Source: Pararhodobacter zhoushanensis (GTDB lineage Bacteria; Pseudomonadota; Alphaproteobacteria; Rhodobacterales; Rhodobacteraceae). Taken from it: DNA of 64,000 nucleotides. This document shows positions 8,901 through 17,661 of the stretch, one piece after another. A program made the translations under genes and the position numbers. The stretch covers positions 3,847,501-3,911,500 of the forward strand of contig NZ_JAPDFL010000001.1 of assembly GCF_025949695.1 (NCBI RefSeq). Direction: 5' to 3'. The notes under the pieces were generated by a model. It made no database searches, was not told the DNA's origin, and saw nothing but the letters and a program-made list of their open reading frames with translations. Position 1 is the first letter of the stretch; every line of letters begins with the position of its first letter.

Positions 8901-9845
8901 TCAGGTCCAGTAGTAGCGGGTAAGGTGAAAGAAGATCGGCGCCGAAAAGATCACGCTGTCCAGCCGGTCGAGGAATCCGCCGTGCCCGGCGATCACCGCG
9001 CCCCAGTCCTTGACCCCCTTGTCGCGCTTGATCGCCGACATCACCAGCCCGCCCAGCGTGCCCATCAGCGTCACCACCAGCGCCATCAGCGCCGCCCCGG
9101 CGGGGCTGAAGGGGGTGAGCGACCAGAGCGCGGTCGCCACCGCGACGGCGCTGGCCACCCCGCCGATCATGCCTTCCCAGGTTTTAGACGGGGACAGTTC
9201 GGGCGCCAGCTTGTGCCGCCCTGCCAGCTTGCCCCAGATGTATTGCATCACATCCGACAGCTGCACGGTGAAGATCAGCCAGGCGATAAGCTGGATATGC
9301 TGCGCCTCGCCACCCGGGATGGTCAGCGACAGGATCGCGGGCACATGGCTCAGGCCATAGACGCAGACCATGAGACCCCATTGCGTCTCGGCCGCGCGGG
9401 CCATGAAACCGCTGCTTCCGCCCGCAAGGGCAGCAACAGCGGGCATCAGCAAGAAGGCATAGACCGGGATGAAGACGGTATAGAAGCCGTACCAGTCGAT
9501 ATAGACCGCCCAGAACTGCACCGGCAGCACGATGGCATAGACCCCGGTGATCACCCAGATATCGGCGCGTCCGCAGGCCGTGACCTTGAGGAATTCGCGC
9601 AACGACAGGGCGGCGAGGGCGGCGAACAGCAGCACCACGCCCGCGCGCCCGGCAAGGAAGGCAAGCGCCAGCAGCGCCACCATCACCCACCACGCAGCAA
9701 TCCTTGCGTTGAGATTGGCGATGACCGCGTGCCCTTGCGGGCGACGGCGCTTGAGGATCTGGCCAATGAGCGTCGCCAGCGCAAGAAACGCGCCGACCCC
9801 GCCCAGCAGCCACAACAGGCCGGCGGGTATGGAGATCAGGGACAA
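8901..9845 (-). CDS. Phosphatidate cytidylyltransferase-like protein (CdsA/YnbB family)
   Basis: 314-aa polytopic membrane protein with about eight helices and the C-terminal CDP-diglyceride synthetase signature: 'SAIKRDKGVKDWG' followed by 'GHGGFLDRLDS'. It converts phosphatidate and CTP to CDP-diacylglycerol. The tight pairing with the downstream CDP-alcohol enzyme suggests an accessory phospholipid branch (YnbB-like) rather than the housekeeping cdsA, which normally sits near uppS/dxr; neither of those is visible here. Confidence 0.85.
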   Translation of the reverse strand: MSLISIPAGLLWLLGGVGAFLALATLIGQILKRRRPQGHAVIANLNARIAAWWVMVALLALAFLAGRAGVVLLFAALAALSLREFLKVTACGRADIWVITGVYAIVLPVQFWAVYIDWYGFYTVFIPVYAFLLMPAVAALAGGSSGFMARAAETQWGLMVCVYGLSHVPAILSLTIPGGEAQHIQLIAWLIFTVQLSDVMQYIWGKLAGRHKLAPELSPSKTWEGMIGGVASAVAVATALWSLTPFSPAGAALMALVVTLMGTLGGLVMSAIKRDKGVKDWGAVIAGHGGFLDRLDSVIFSAPIFFHLTRYYWT

Positions 9846-9973
9846 GGGAAAGGCCTCCGGGCGAACAAGGTTACGGCAAGCACGAACAGTCGTCTGTGGT
9901 TGCTGCTGTGTCGCCCGGCACGACCGTCGGGTTCAAATGCCCCGCGCCTTGGGCGCGCCGGGAAACAAGGACG

Positions 9974-10777
9974 TCACTCGCGAAAGCGGTGATCCATCGA
10001 CAGCGCCGGCTGCGGGCAACCCGCTTCACCGACGATTTTCGCCGGTATCCCGGCCACCGTTTTGCAGGCTGGCACGTCGATCAGCACCACCGACCCCGCC
10101 GCGATGCGCGAATTGGCCCCGATATGGATGTTGCCCAGCACCTTGGCCCCGGCACCGATCAACACGCCGTCGCCGATCTTGGGGTGACGATCACCGTCGA
10201 CCTTTCCGGTGCCGCCCAGCGTGACCGAATGCAGCATCGAGACATTATCGCCCACCACCGCCGTCTCACCGATGACAATGGAATGCGCGTGGTCGATCAT
10301 GATGCCCTTGCCGATCTGCGCCGCCGGATGGATATCCACGCCGAACATCTCGGAAATCCGCATCTGCACGAACAGCGCCATGTCGCCACGTCCAGTGGTC
10401 CACAGCCAATGGCCAACGCGGTAGGCCTGTATCGCCTGATAGCCCTTGAAATACATCAGAGGCTGCAGGAAGCGGTGGCAGGCCGGATCGCGCTCGTGCA
10501 CCGCAACGATATCGGCGCGCGCCGCTTCGCCCAGCCAGGGAGAGGTTTCATAGGCCTCTTCCGCGATCTCGCGCAGGATCTGCTCGCTGATTTCAGCCGA
10601 CGAAAGCTTGAGCGCGAAACGGAACGCCAGTGCCCGCTCCATGGTCGCGTGGTGCAGCAGATTGTTGTGCATCACGCCGCCCAGCAGCGGCTCGTCGCGT
10701 ACAACCTGATTGGCTTCTTCACAGATGCGCTGCCAAACGGGGTCGAGCTGGCTCAGTCTGGGTTTGGTCTCGGGCAT
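9974..10777 (-). CDS. cysE: Serine O-acetyltransferase
   Basis: Acetylates L-serine with acetyl-CoA, the first step of cysteine synthesis. The 267-aa protein has the alpha-helical N-terminal SATase domain ('DPVWQRICEEANQVVRDEP') and a left-handed beta-helix of hexapeptide repeats ('IGKGIMIDHAHSIVIGETAV', 'VSMLHSVTLGGTGK', 'IGDGVLIGAGAKVLGNI') with the catalytic D-H pair in the first. I chose the ATG at 10777 (MPETKPR), 8 bp after a GGAG, over an upstream TTG at 10807. It stands between the lipid genes and the tail end of the GTA cluster, on the same strand. Confidence 0.95.
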   Translation of the reverse strand: MPETKPRLSQLDPVWQRICEEANQVVRDEPLLGGVMHNNLLHHATMERALAFRFALKLSSAEISEQILREIAEEAYETSPWLGEAARADIVAVHERDPACHRFLQPLMYFKGYQAIQAYRVGHWLWTTGRGDMALFVQMRISEMFGVDIHPAAQIGKGIMIDHAHSIVIGETAVVGDNVSMLHSVTLGGTGKVDGDRHPKIGDGVLIGAGAKVLGNIHIGANSRIAAGSVVLIDVPACKTVAGIPAKIVGEAGCPQPALSMDHRFRE

Positions 10778-10844
10778 CGCGCTTCTCCGCAGCTTGTCTG
10801 CCGACAAAGATAAACGATCGCCCCGGATTTTCCAGTGGCGCGGT

Positions 10845-11132
10845 TCAGCTTGTGCGGTCGCGCGCCAGAAGCGCGTCGATCACCTGCGCGAGGCACATCA
10901 GATAGTCCACCCCGCCGGGGCTTTGCGGCTCGGCCCGCGGATGCGCCAGAGCCGCTGCCAGCAAGGTGCCATTGCCATAAGCGGGATGGTTGCGCCCTGT
11001 GTCGCGGCGGTGCTGATCCGCCGTCCGTGCCCGCGCAATCAGCGCAGCCAGACCCGCCGCGCGCTGTGCCTTTGGCAGCGCCAGCAGAACGCGCGCGGCG
11101 GCGGCAAGGTCGGTCAGCGTGACGGGCCGCAT
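10845..11132 (-). CDS. Conserved hypothetical protein at the 3' end of the GTA cluster
   Basis: 95-aa protein, mostly helical and Ala/Leu/Arg-rich ('LTDLAAAARVLLALPKAQRAAGL'), with no membrane helix or motif I recognise. Its ATG overlaps the stop of the gp15 C-terminal reading frame as TGATG (11130-11134), so it is translationally coupled to the GTA operon. It matches the short uncharacterised protein that commonly follows gp15 in Rhodobacteraceae. The tight overlap also supports the view that the frame ending at 11132 is the genuine gp15 end. Confidence 0.65.
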   Translation of the reverse strand: MRPVTLTDLAAAARVLLALPKAQRAAGLAALIARARTADQHRRDTGRNHPAYGNGTLLAAALAHPRAEPQSPGGVDYLMCLAQVIDALLARDRTS

Positions 11133-11344
11133 CAGCCCACCACATCGACCGCCGCATAAAGCCCCGGACCATAGCTGGCCGAGACCTGCGCAACCTCGAC
11201 CACAAACGCCCCGCTCACCCCATCGGCTGCTTGCTGTGCGGGAGTGTAGATGTAGGACGGCGTGCTCAGCGTGACCGTGCGCACCACGGCCCCACCCGAC
11301 CGGATACGCAGCTGATACGCCTCGCTTTCCTCGCTCAACGGCAC
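11132..11344 (-). CDS. C-terminal piece of GTA gp15, separated by a frameshift
   Basis: The last ~70 residues of the GTA host-specificity protein lie in a different frame from the main ORF. The text 'GDGWDAPEVPLSEESEAYQLR' reads on from the 'RWTRRTR' at the end of the upstream frame if one G is added to the G5 run at 11367-11371 (C5 on the plus strand). The piece ends with TGATG overlap to the following gene. As written in this sequence it has no start of its own and is unlikely to be made separately. Confidence 0.75.
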   Translation of the reverse strand: MPLSEESEAYQLRIRSGGAVVRTVTLSTPSYIYTPAQQAADGVSGAFVVEVAQVSASYGPGLYAAVDVVG

Positions 11345-14300
11345 CTCGGGCGCATCCCAGCCATCGCCCCCTTGCGGGTGCGTCGGGTCCAGCGGATCGC
11401 CAGCGAGCCCCCGCCTGCGGGCCGTTCGGCCGTCAGGAAAGCGGGTGCATAGGGTCGCAGCCCGTTGCCCGCAAACACCTGCGTGCTCTCGACAAAAACC
11501 GGATCGTCATAGGCCAGCGCCGCCGGACCCACCCGCCACCGCCGCGCCACCCCGCGCGCCGAGGTCGGCAGATCCACCTGCTGTGCTGCCCCGTCGAGCA
11601 ACACCACCACAGCACCCGGTGCCCAGGTATCGGGCATCACCGGCTCGGTCCCGAACTGGCCGCGCCACAGTCCCGTAAGCCGCCAGACACCCGGCTCGAT
11701 CAGCGCGGCCTGCGCGTATTGAAACAGCTCCCAGTTTCCGCCGACGCCAATCGCCGCGACATTCGCCCCATCGAGCCGTTCCGCCTCGCTGACCGAGGCC
11801 AGCACCGCCCCCTGCGCAAACGTAACGTCAACGCCTGGGCCACGCTGCTCGACCATCGGTGCGGCGCGGTGCAGAGGCGTGCGCGTCTGCCCGACTGTCG
11901 CGCGCAGCCCCAGCAGTGTGTTCAGGGAAAAGCTCCCTGCCACCGGCGCGTCGTAAGCGGCGACCACACCCGGCCACGGCGTGCCTGTTACCGCCAGATG
12001 CGGGGCGTGTTCGACCTCGTCCCCGCGCATCAGGGGCAGGTCCAGAAAGATCGGCAGCACGGGCACGGGGGCCTGATACGCCCCTGCGGCCGGCAGATCG
12101 TCGCTGGCATCGCGGTGGCGGTAAAGGCCCGGTTCGATGCGCACCGCCTCCAGTGACCGCTCGCCGGTCAGTTCCATCCGGTCGATACGGTAGTGCCGCG
12201 TGCTCTCGCCCTGCCCCAGCGTCACCACATCGCCGACGGCAAGCGACGACGACATCGGCAAGCCGAACCTGGCCACGTCCCGCGCGGTGCGCGATTCCGT
12301 CAGCCAGCGCTTGACCGCTGTGCGCGCTTCGCCGCGCGTCAGGGTCAGCGGCAACTCGCTGTCGGCAACACTGCCTGCCGGGTCATCAGGGTGAACCGCC
12401 TCGGCGGCGCGGGTCTCAAAACCACCCTCGGCCTCGATATAGGTCAGCCGCAACCGGCCCGCCGTGTCGGGGGACGAGGCGCGCGACAGCGCCAGATCAC
12501 CGCCCTCCCGCGCCACCAGATCGCCCGCGTCCAGCGCCACCGGCGCGCGCCCGGTCCGCATGCGGAACACCAGTACGCCATCGCGCTCGACCGCCTCGAA
12601 CCCATGCGCCAACATCAGCGGTTGCAACGCCGCGCGACCCGTCGCGGTCGAGGGCACGGCATAGCCGCGCACAACGCCGTAAAGCGCGCTGACGTCATAG
12701 GCCGCGATCCCGGCGCGCTGGCAAATCTCGGCCACCACCGCGTCCAGCGGCTGCGAGGCTGCGCGCCCGGTCAGCCAGTGACCGCGCAGCCAGTTGTCGC
12801 CATCCGCCCAGCTGTCTGTCGCTGCCGGGAACTGTGGCCAGGGCCGCGCGTCCCAGGCCCAGGCATGGCTGCGCGACCAGTCGAGCATGCGTCCGGCATA
12901 GACATCCGACACCGGGTTATTGGCCGGATTCTGCCAGTAGCCATGCATCGCGCGCAGATATTGCATCTGCATCAGGTCATCGCGCACGCCGGTGGAATAA
13001 TATGGTGCCTGCGATTCCGAGGATTTCGGATCGATGAATTTGTTGGGCTGGTTGGCCCCTTTGTCGATTGCCGCACAGCCGTATTCGGTGAACCAGACGG
13101 GTTTCGAGCGTGGCTCCCAACCGGTGGACGCTTCCGCCCGGACGCCGCCGATCCGCTCGGTATGCGGGTTCTCCCACCACGCGCGCAGATCCTTGAAACG
13201 CCAGATCCACGGCTCGGCTTCGCCATCGGTGATGGGCGTGCGTTCTTGCGCGTCGCGCTGGGGATTGTCGGAATAGTACCAGTCGTAGCCTTCGCCACCC
13301 GAGATGTTGGCTTGCAGATAGTGGAGATCGTACAAGTCGCGCCAGCCCGCCTGCCAATCTGCATGCGCCTCGCCATCGCGCCAGTCGGCGAGCGGCATGT
13401 AATTGTCGATGCCGATCACATCGAGGTCGTCATCAGCCCAGAGCGGGTCGAGATGGAAATAGCGGTTGCCCTCGCCAGCGTCATAGCCGAAATATTCCGA
13501 CCAGTCGGCGGCATAGACCAGCTTGACCGACCCACCCAGCAACATGCGCACCTCGCGCAACAAATCAACCATCTGCGTCACGGCGGGGAAGCTGTCACCA
13601 GCACCCCGGATCTGCAACAGCGCCCGCATTTCCGAGCCGATGCAGAACGCCTCGACCCCGTCCGAAGCGGCACAGAGCGCCGCGTAATGCAGGATGAAGC
13701 GGCGGTAGGACCATTCAGGCGGGCCGGCATAGCTGACCGCCCCCGGTGAAACGGTGAAATCCGAGGCCTGCGCGGTGCCAAAGAACGCGGCAACCGCGGC
13801 CGCCGCCGCCGCCGAGCGATCGGTTGTCCCGGGCCGTCCCGGCGCCTTGTCCAGCGTGATGCGCCCACGCCACGGCAGAACCGGCTGATCCGCGGCCTCG
13901 GACCACGGGTCTGGCAGGCCGTTCCCGGCCAACTGCTCCATCAGCAGGAACGGGTAGAACACCACCGCCTGCCCGGCATCCTTGAGCGCTTCAATCGCCT
14001 GCAGGATCGACCGGTCCGACGGCGTGCCGCCATAGACCGGCTGACCGGCGATCTGCGGCACCAGTTCGGCCTCACCCCTGCCCAACCCGGCAACCTGCCA
14101 CGGGTGATCCTTGCCGATCCGGTTGTCGAACTCGACCTTCGGTTTGATCAGACACTCACCGCAGCGCAGATCATCCCCGAACCACGAGGCGATAAGCAGG
14201 CTGGACCTCGCCTTCGGCAACTCGGTCTGCAACGCCGCCAGCGACGTCGGGAAATCCGCCGCACCCGAGGGGCTATGCGCATTGGCGTAACCCTGTGTCT

Positions 14301-15069
14301 CCTGACCCGAAATCGAAAACTCGGGTGCGAAAAGCTCGGCCTCGGACGAAGCCAGCAGGACCTTCTCGGTCGCCAGCGCGTATTCTCCCGCCCCCGGCAG
14401 CCACGCCACGCCCTGCACCGCGTCCTGCAGCGTACTGACCCCCTCGGCTTGCGCGGCGCGGATCACCTCGAAACTGAGGTTCGGCAGCCGGTTGCCAAAC
14501 GGCCCCAGATCCAGATCCTCGATCACCACATAGGCCGTTCCGCGATAGGCCGGTGCCGCGCCGTCGCCCTCGACCGCCTCGATCTTGGGGTCGGGGGACT
14601 GGTCCATCGTGCCGGTGTAAACCCGCAAGTTCAGGTCGCTGCGCGCGATCTCGTCGCCGTAAGCCCAGATCCGGCCAATGCCGCCGATCTCGCCCTCGCA
14701 CAGCGCAATCGCCAGGCTGACCACATAGCGCGACTGCTCGGTGACTTTCGGCCCAAGACCGCCCTTGGTGCGGCGCGAGCCGCCTGGGATCTCGTTGAAA
14801 TCCGAGGCCCAGATGACATGCCCCGCCGTGCGCATCCGCCCCCAGAGTCGGGGGATCGGCACGCCTTCACCGGCGCCGGTGATCTGCAGCCGCTGGATAC
14901 GCGCCGTCTCTACCGGACCCGAGCCCAGCCCCAGCAACCGCTGGTCGATGAGCCGCCCGACAGTCGCCCCGACGGCGCGCCCGATGACCAGGCCCGACAG
15001 GCCCAGCACCGCGCCGCCGAAATTCGCACCGATGGCCGCACCGGCGGCAGACAGAAGCAGAGTCGCCAT
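11335..15069 (-). CDS. GTA host-specificity / tail-tip protein gp15 ('megatron'), main part, frameshifted near 3' end
   Basis: 1244 readable codons of the largest GTA structural protein, which caps the tail baseplate and carries the receptor-contact region. N-terminal Gly/Ala-rich hydrophobic segment ('GAAIGANFGGAVLGLSGLV'), then a tail-tip region. A glycoside-hydrolase-like TIM-barrel domain follows around residues 400-800 ('DVIGIDNYMPLADWRDGE', 'WFTEYGCAAIDKGANQPNKF', 'WAWDARPWPQFP'), and after it phage-tail-type domains. The frame ends early at 11335 with an out-of-frame tail 'KGAMAGMRPRCR'; the proper C-terminus continues in another frame to 11132. Start at 15069 is supported by an AAGGAG site. 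Gene order after gp14 is exactly that of RcGTA. Confidence 0.92.
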   Translation of the reverse strand: MATLLLSAAGAAIGANFGGAVLGLSGLVIGRAVGATVGRLIDQRLLGLGSGPVETARIQRLQITGAGEGVPIPRLWGRMRTAGHVIWASDFNEIPGGSRRTKGGLGPKVTEQSRYVVSLAIALCEGEIGGIGRIWAYGDEIARSDLNLRVYTGTMDQSPDPKIEAVEGDGAAPAYRGTAYVVIEDLDLGPFGNRLPNLSFEVIRAAQAEGVSTLQDAVQGVAWLPGAGEYALATEKVLLASSEAELFAPEFSISGQETQGYANAHSPSGAADFPTSLAALQTELPKARSSLLIASWFGDDLRCGECLIKPKVEFDNRIGKDHPWQVAGLGRGEAELVPQIAGQPVYGGTPSDRSILQAIEALKDAGQAVVFYPFLLMEQLAGNGLPDPWSEAADQPVLPWRGRITLDKAPGRPGTTDRSAAAAAAVAAFFGTAQASDFTVSPGAVSYAGPPEWSYRRFILHYAALCAASDGVEAFCIGSEMRALLQIRGAGDSFPAVTQMVDLLREVRMLLGGSVKLVYAADWSEYFGYDAGEGNRYFHLDPLWADDDLDVIGIDNYMPLADWRDGEAHADWQAGWRDLYDLHYLQANISGGEGYDWYYSDNPQRDAQERTPITDGEAEPWIWRFKDLRAWWENPHTERIGGVRAEASTGWEPRSKPVWFTEYGCAAIDKGANQPNKFIDPKSSESQAPYYSTGVRDDLMQMQYLRAMHGYWQNPANNPVSDVYAGRMLDWSRSHAWAWDARPWPQFPAATDSWADGDNWLRGHWLTGRAASQPLDAVVAEICQRAGIAAYDVSALYGVVRGYAVPSTATGRAALQPLMLAHGFEAVERDGVLVFRMRTGRAPVALDAGDLVAREGGDLALSRASSPDTAGRLRLTYIEAEGGFETRAAEAVHPDDPAGSVADSELPLTLTRGEARTAVKRWLTESRTARDVARFGLPMSSSLAVGDVVTLGQGESTRHYRIDRMELTGERSLEAVRIEPGLYRHRDASDDLPAAGAYQAPVPVLPIFLDLPLMRGDEVEHAPHLAVTGTPWPGVVAAYDAPVAGSFSLNTLLGLRATVGQTRTPLHRAAPMVEQRGPGVDVTFAQGAVLASVSEAERLDGANVAAIGVGGNWELFQYAQAALIEPGVWRLTGLWRGQFGTEPVMPDTWAPGAVVVLLDGAAQQVDLPTSARGVARRWRVGPAALAYDDPVFVESTQVFAGNGLRPYAPAFLTAERPAGGGSLAIRWTRRTRKGAMAGMRPRCR

Positions 15070-15088
15070 ACCGATGGCTCCTTTTCGA

Positions 15089-15520
15089 TCACGTCATGTC
15101 AAAGCGCGCCACGATCCGGCGCGCCCAAGGGGAGCTCAGCGGGCTCTCGACAACGCCGTGGCCGCTGTAGGCATGCACAAAGCGCAGGACCGGCCCGGCC
15201 TGCGTCAGGATGCCCAGATGCTTGGCAACCGAGCCCGCCCGCATGCGAAACAGCAGCACGTCGCCCGGTTGCATGGGCCCCGGCGCAGGGCGCAGATGCT
15301 GCACCAGCGCGCGCCACAGCGCCTCGTCCCGCGCCGGTTCCGACCAGTCCGGGCCGTAAGGCGGGATCACCACGGGCTCAGCCCCGTGCCGGGCGCGCCA
15401 GACACCGCGCACCAGCCCCAGACAGTCGCAGCCCGCCCCGAGGGTCGAGGCCTGATGGCAATAGGGCGTGCCCATCCAGCGCCTCGCCTCGGCCACCAGT
15501 GCCGCACGGGCGTCAGCCAT
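15089..15520 (-). CDS. GTA gp14, NlpC/P60-family peptidoglycan peptidase
   Basis: 143-aa tail-associated cell-wall peptidase. The catalytic Cys lies in 'GAGCDCLGLVRGVW' (C33, with C31 two residues before) and the His in 'SVAKHLGIL'; an additional 'HAYSGHGV' follows. In RcGTA the homologue sits in the baseplate and opens peptidoglycan for DNA entry. The start at 15520 (MADARAALV) overlaps the gp13 stop by 8 bp and gives the family's usual N-terminus; the longer open frame above it has no similarity. It is followed 19 bp later by gp15. Confidence 0.92.
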   Translation of the reverse strand: MADARAALVAEARRWMGTPYCHQASTLGAGCDCLGLVRGVWRARHGAEPVVIPPYGPDWSEPARDEALWRALVQHLRPAPGPMQPGDVLLFRMRAGSVAKHLGILTQAGPVLRFVHAYSGHGVVESPLSSPWARRIVARFDMT

Positions 15521-16376
15521 TGAGCCGCTTGCCCCCTGTATTCCCCCCGTCCGCGCGCGGCGTCGCCTGCAGCCAGTCGTCGCCGGGCACATGCGGGAAG
15601 CCTTGAAAATTCAGCGTATTGAGGAATTTGAACCGGCAGGTCTGGAACCGCTTGTCGCACCCCGCCTCAACCCGAACGCGGTCGCCGATCACCGGCGCAA
15701 ACCCCGGCACCGACCACAGATGCAGCCGCCGCAACCCGCCCACGCGTTCTTCGCGCCGCACGGGCACCGCGATGCCTGAGGCCGCGCCAGTCAGGAACCG
15801 CGCCTGCCCGTCGACGAACCAGTCGGCAGCGTAGTCGGGCAATTCCGGCAGATCGAGCACCGAGCCACCCTCACCGACGCCCAGCAGATCGACCTCTGCC
15901 ACGAACCCCGGCTGATCCAGATCGAACCCGCAGGCTGCATCGCCCAACACCGCCGGGCACAGCGCGCCAAACACCCGCCCACCGCTTTGCGACAAAGGCT
16001 CGGTCAGCCCGCGCAGTTCGGCATTGAACGCGCCGCCCGCACGCGTGATCTCGCCCAGCGTGCCGCGAAACAGCACCCGCCGCCAGGCGGGATCGGTCCA
16101 GTCGACCTCCCAGATGGTCAGCTCGGCCCCGTCATAGCGCCCGGCAAGAATATCCTCCTCGCGCAGTGCCGCGTCGCTCAACGCCCCGGCGGCCTCGGTG
16201 TTATCCACCGCCAGCCCCGTGCCCTGCACGATGGCGCTGGCGGTCATGCCGGTGCCTGCGCGAAACACCCTGCCGTCAAAGCTCAGGTCGCGATCATGGT
16301 CGGTAAAGCCCAGCACCGAACCATCGGCGCGGCGCAGCGCCCAGGCACGGGCGCGGGTGGTGATCACCTCGCTCAT
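15513..16376 (-). CDS. GTA gp13, DUF2163 tail hub protein
   Basis: 287-aa protein of the DUF2163 / phage BR0599 type. The N-terminal domain ('RADGSVLGFTDHDRDLSFDG') is typical, and four cysteines near the C-terminal half ('ALCPAVLGDAACGF', 'AGCDKRFQTCRF') match the cysteine set that holds an iron-sulfur cluster in the RcGTA hub protein. Those cysteines are followed by 'FQGFPHVPG', a strongly conserved end motif. Overlaps gp12 by 4 bp and gp14 by 8 bp, so the block is translationally coupled. The C-terminus beyond the motif is Gly/Asn-rich. Confidence 0.93.
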   Translation of the reverse strand: MSEVITTRARAWALRRADGSVLGFTDHDRDLSFDGRVFRAGTGMTASAIVQGTGLAVDNTEAAGALSDAALREEDILAGRYDGAELTIWEVDWTDPAWRRVLFRGTLGEITRAGGAFNAELRGLTEPLSQSGGRVFGALCPAVLGDAACGFDLDQPGFVAEVDLLGVGEGGSVLDLPELPDYAADWFVDGQARFLTGAASGIAVPVRREERVGGLRRLHLWSVPGFAPVIGDRVRVEAGCDKRFQTCRFKFLNTLNFQGFPHVPGDDWLQATPRADGGNTGGKRLNG

Positions 16377-17005
16377 TGGCGCACCTCGATCACGGGCACC
16401 TTGGGAACCGCGCCCGCCTTGAAACTGGCGATCGAGACCTGCACCAGATCGGTGTCAAACCGCACCGGGACGTCGAACTCGCAGCCGATGGTGATCTCGG
16501 CTCCCACGCCCGGCGGCGAGGCGAAGGTGATCTGGCCGCTGGCGGTGTCGACCGACCACTCCACCGCCTCACCCACTTCCGTTCCGCCAATCGCCGCCCG
16601 CACCGTCCCCGCCACCGGCTTGGCGATCACGCGGGCCGACGCCCATTCGCCGGACCGATAGGTCTTGGACAACTGGAACACCGTCGAAACCCCGTCGCCA
16701 AAACCCAGCGACTGGTCCAGCGGCCCCACCGCTTGCGAGGCGCGGCAGGTCTTGAAATCCGCCCAGTCTTTCCAGCGGAACCCGTGCAGCATGCCCTGAC
16801 GCGCCTCGAAGAACGCGATCAGCTGCTCGACATCATCCAGCGAGCGCAGCCCCAGTCCCGCATCATAGCGCCGCCGCGCCTGGGCCCAGGGCGTGTTGCG
16901 TTCCTCGAACCCGTTCGCCAGTGTGACGATCTCGGTCCGGCGTTCAGGACCGCCCAGCGAGCCAAAGCTCAGCGTGGCGGGAAAGCGGATCTCGTGAAAA
17001 GCCAT
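16373..17005 (-). CDS. GTA gp12, DUF2460 distal tail protein
   Basis: 210-aa protein, full length for the family. Family signatures are 'MAFHEIRFPATLSFGS', 'ERRTEIVTLANGFEERN', 'RQGMLHGFRWKDWADF', and an all-beta C-terminal half ending 'VSIASFKAG..PKVPVIEVR'. In RcGTA this is the distal tail protein linking the tube to the baseplate hub. Its stop overlaps the gp13 start by 4 bp, and it starts 2 bp after the gp11 stop. Confidence 0.93.
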   Translation of the reverse strand: MAFHEIRFPATLSFGSLGGPERRTEIVTLANGFEERNTPWAQARRRYDAGLGLRSLDDVEQLIAFFEARQGMLHGFRWKDWADFKTCRASQAVGPLDQSLGFGDGVSTVFQLSKTYRSGEWASARVIAKPVAGTVRAAIGGTEVGEAVEWSVDTASGQITFASPPGVGAEITIGCEFDVPVRFDTDLVQVSIASFKAGAVPKVPVIEVRQ

Positions 17006-17007
17006 GG

Positions 17008-17661
17008 TCAGTAATTCCTTTGCCCTTGCGCCAACAGGCGCTGCATCTGCGCGGCGATCTGGCTTTGGCTGCGCTGGAACCCGGCGACATCCGGCGTGTG
17101 CACGTTGATCACCACGCTCATTGCCCGCCCGCCACCGGCCCCGCGCACGCCCAGCCGACCGTCAGCGCCCCGCGCCAGCGGCAGGATCGCCTCGGGCCCA
17201 GCCTCGCCCATCAGGCCGGTGCCGCCGCGCATCGGGAAGGCGACCGGCGAGGACACCACGCCGCCCTGCGCAAAGGGCATCACCCGGCCCTGACTGAACG
17301 AGGCGCCCTTGGCAAAGGGCAGCACGCTGTTCATCAGCCCGCCGACCACCGACGACAATGCCCCGCCCAGCGCGCCCTGCACCGGGCGCATCGCGGCGGA
17401 ATAGAGCGCATCAGAGATCGACCGGCCCAAGCCACGCATCGCATCCGACAGGCGCAAGCCGTCAAAGATCACCCCGTCAAACGCCCGCCGCACCCCCGTG
17501 CCCAGACCACGCGACAGACCCGCCATCTCGCGGCTGGTGTCACCCAGGCTGCGCCCCATGTCGGCCAGAGACGAATCGAGCGACCCCACCAGATCCGCCG
17601 TCGACCCCATCCGCGCTTCCAGTTCGGCCAGTTGCGCGTTCAACTCGTCCAGTGTTGCCAT
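17008..17661 (-). CDS. GTA gp11, short tail tape-measure protein
   Basis: 217-aa tape-measure-like protein, far shorter than siphophage tape measures, as expected for the short GTA tail. N-terminal helical part with heptad-like 'LNAQLAELEARMGSTADLVGSLDSSLADMGRSLGD', a hydrophobic Gly/Ala section (about 90-125), then the phage tape-measure C-terminal motif 'FAQGGVVSSPVAFPM..GLMGEAGPEAILPL'. The upstream frame of gp10.1 overlaps its first 122 bp as the sequence stands. Confidence 0.9.
   Translation of the reverse strand: MATLDELNAQLAELEARMGSTADLVGSLDSSLADMGRSLGDTSREMAGLSRGLGTGVRRAFDGVIFDGLRLSDAMRGLGRSISDALYSAAMRPVQGALGGALSSVVGGLMNSVLPFAKGASFSQGRVMPFAQGGVVSSPVAFPMRGGTGLMGEAGPEAILPLARGADGRLGVRGAGGGRAMSVVINVHTPDVAGFQRSQSQIAAQMQRLLAQGQRNY

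Noticed and set aside
12193..15606. Plus-strand frames of 500 or more codons opposite gp15
   Set aside because: Antisense of a recognised GTA protein; typical GC-skew artefacts.
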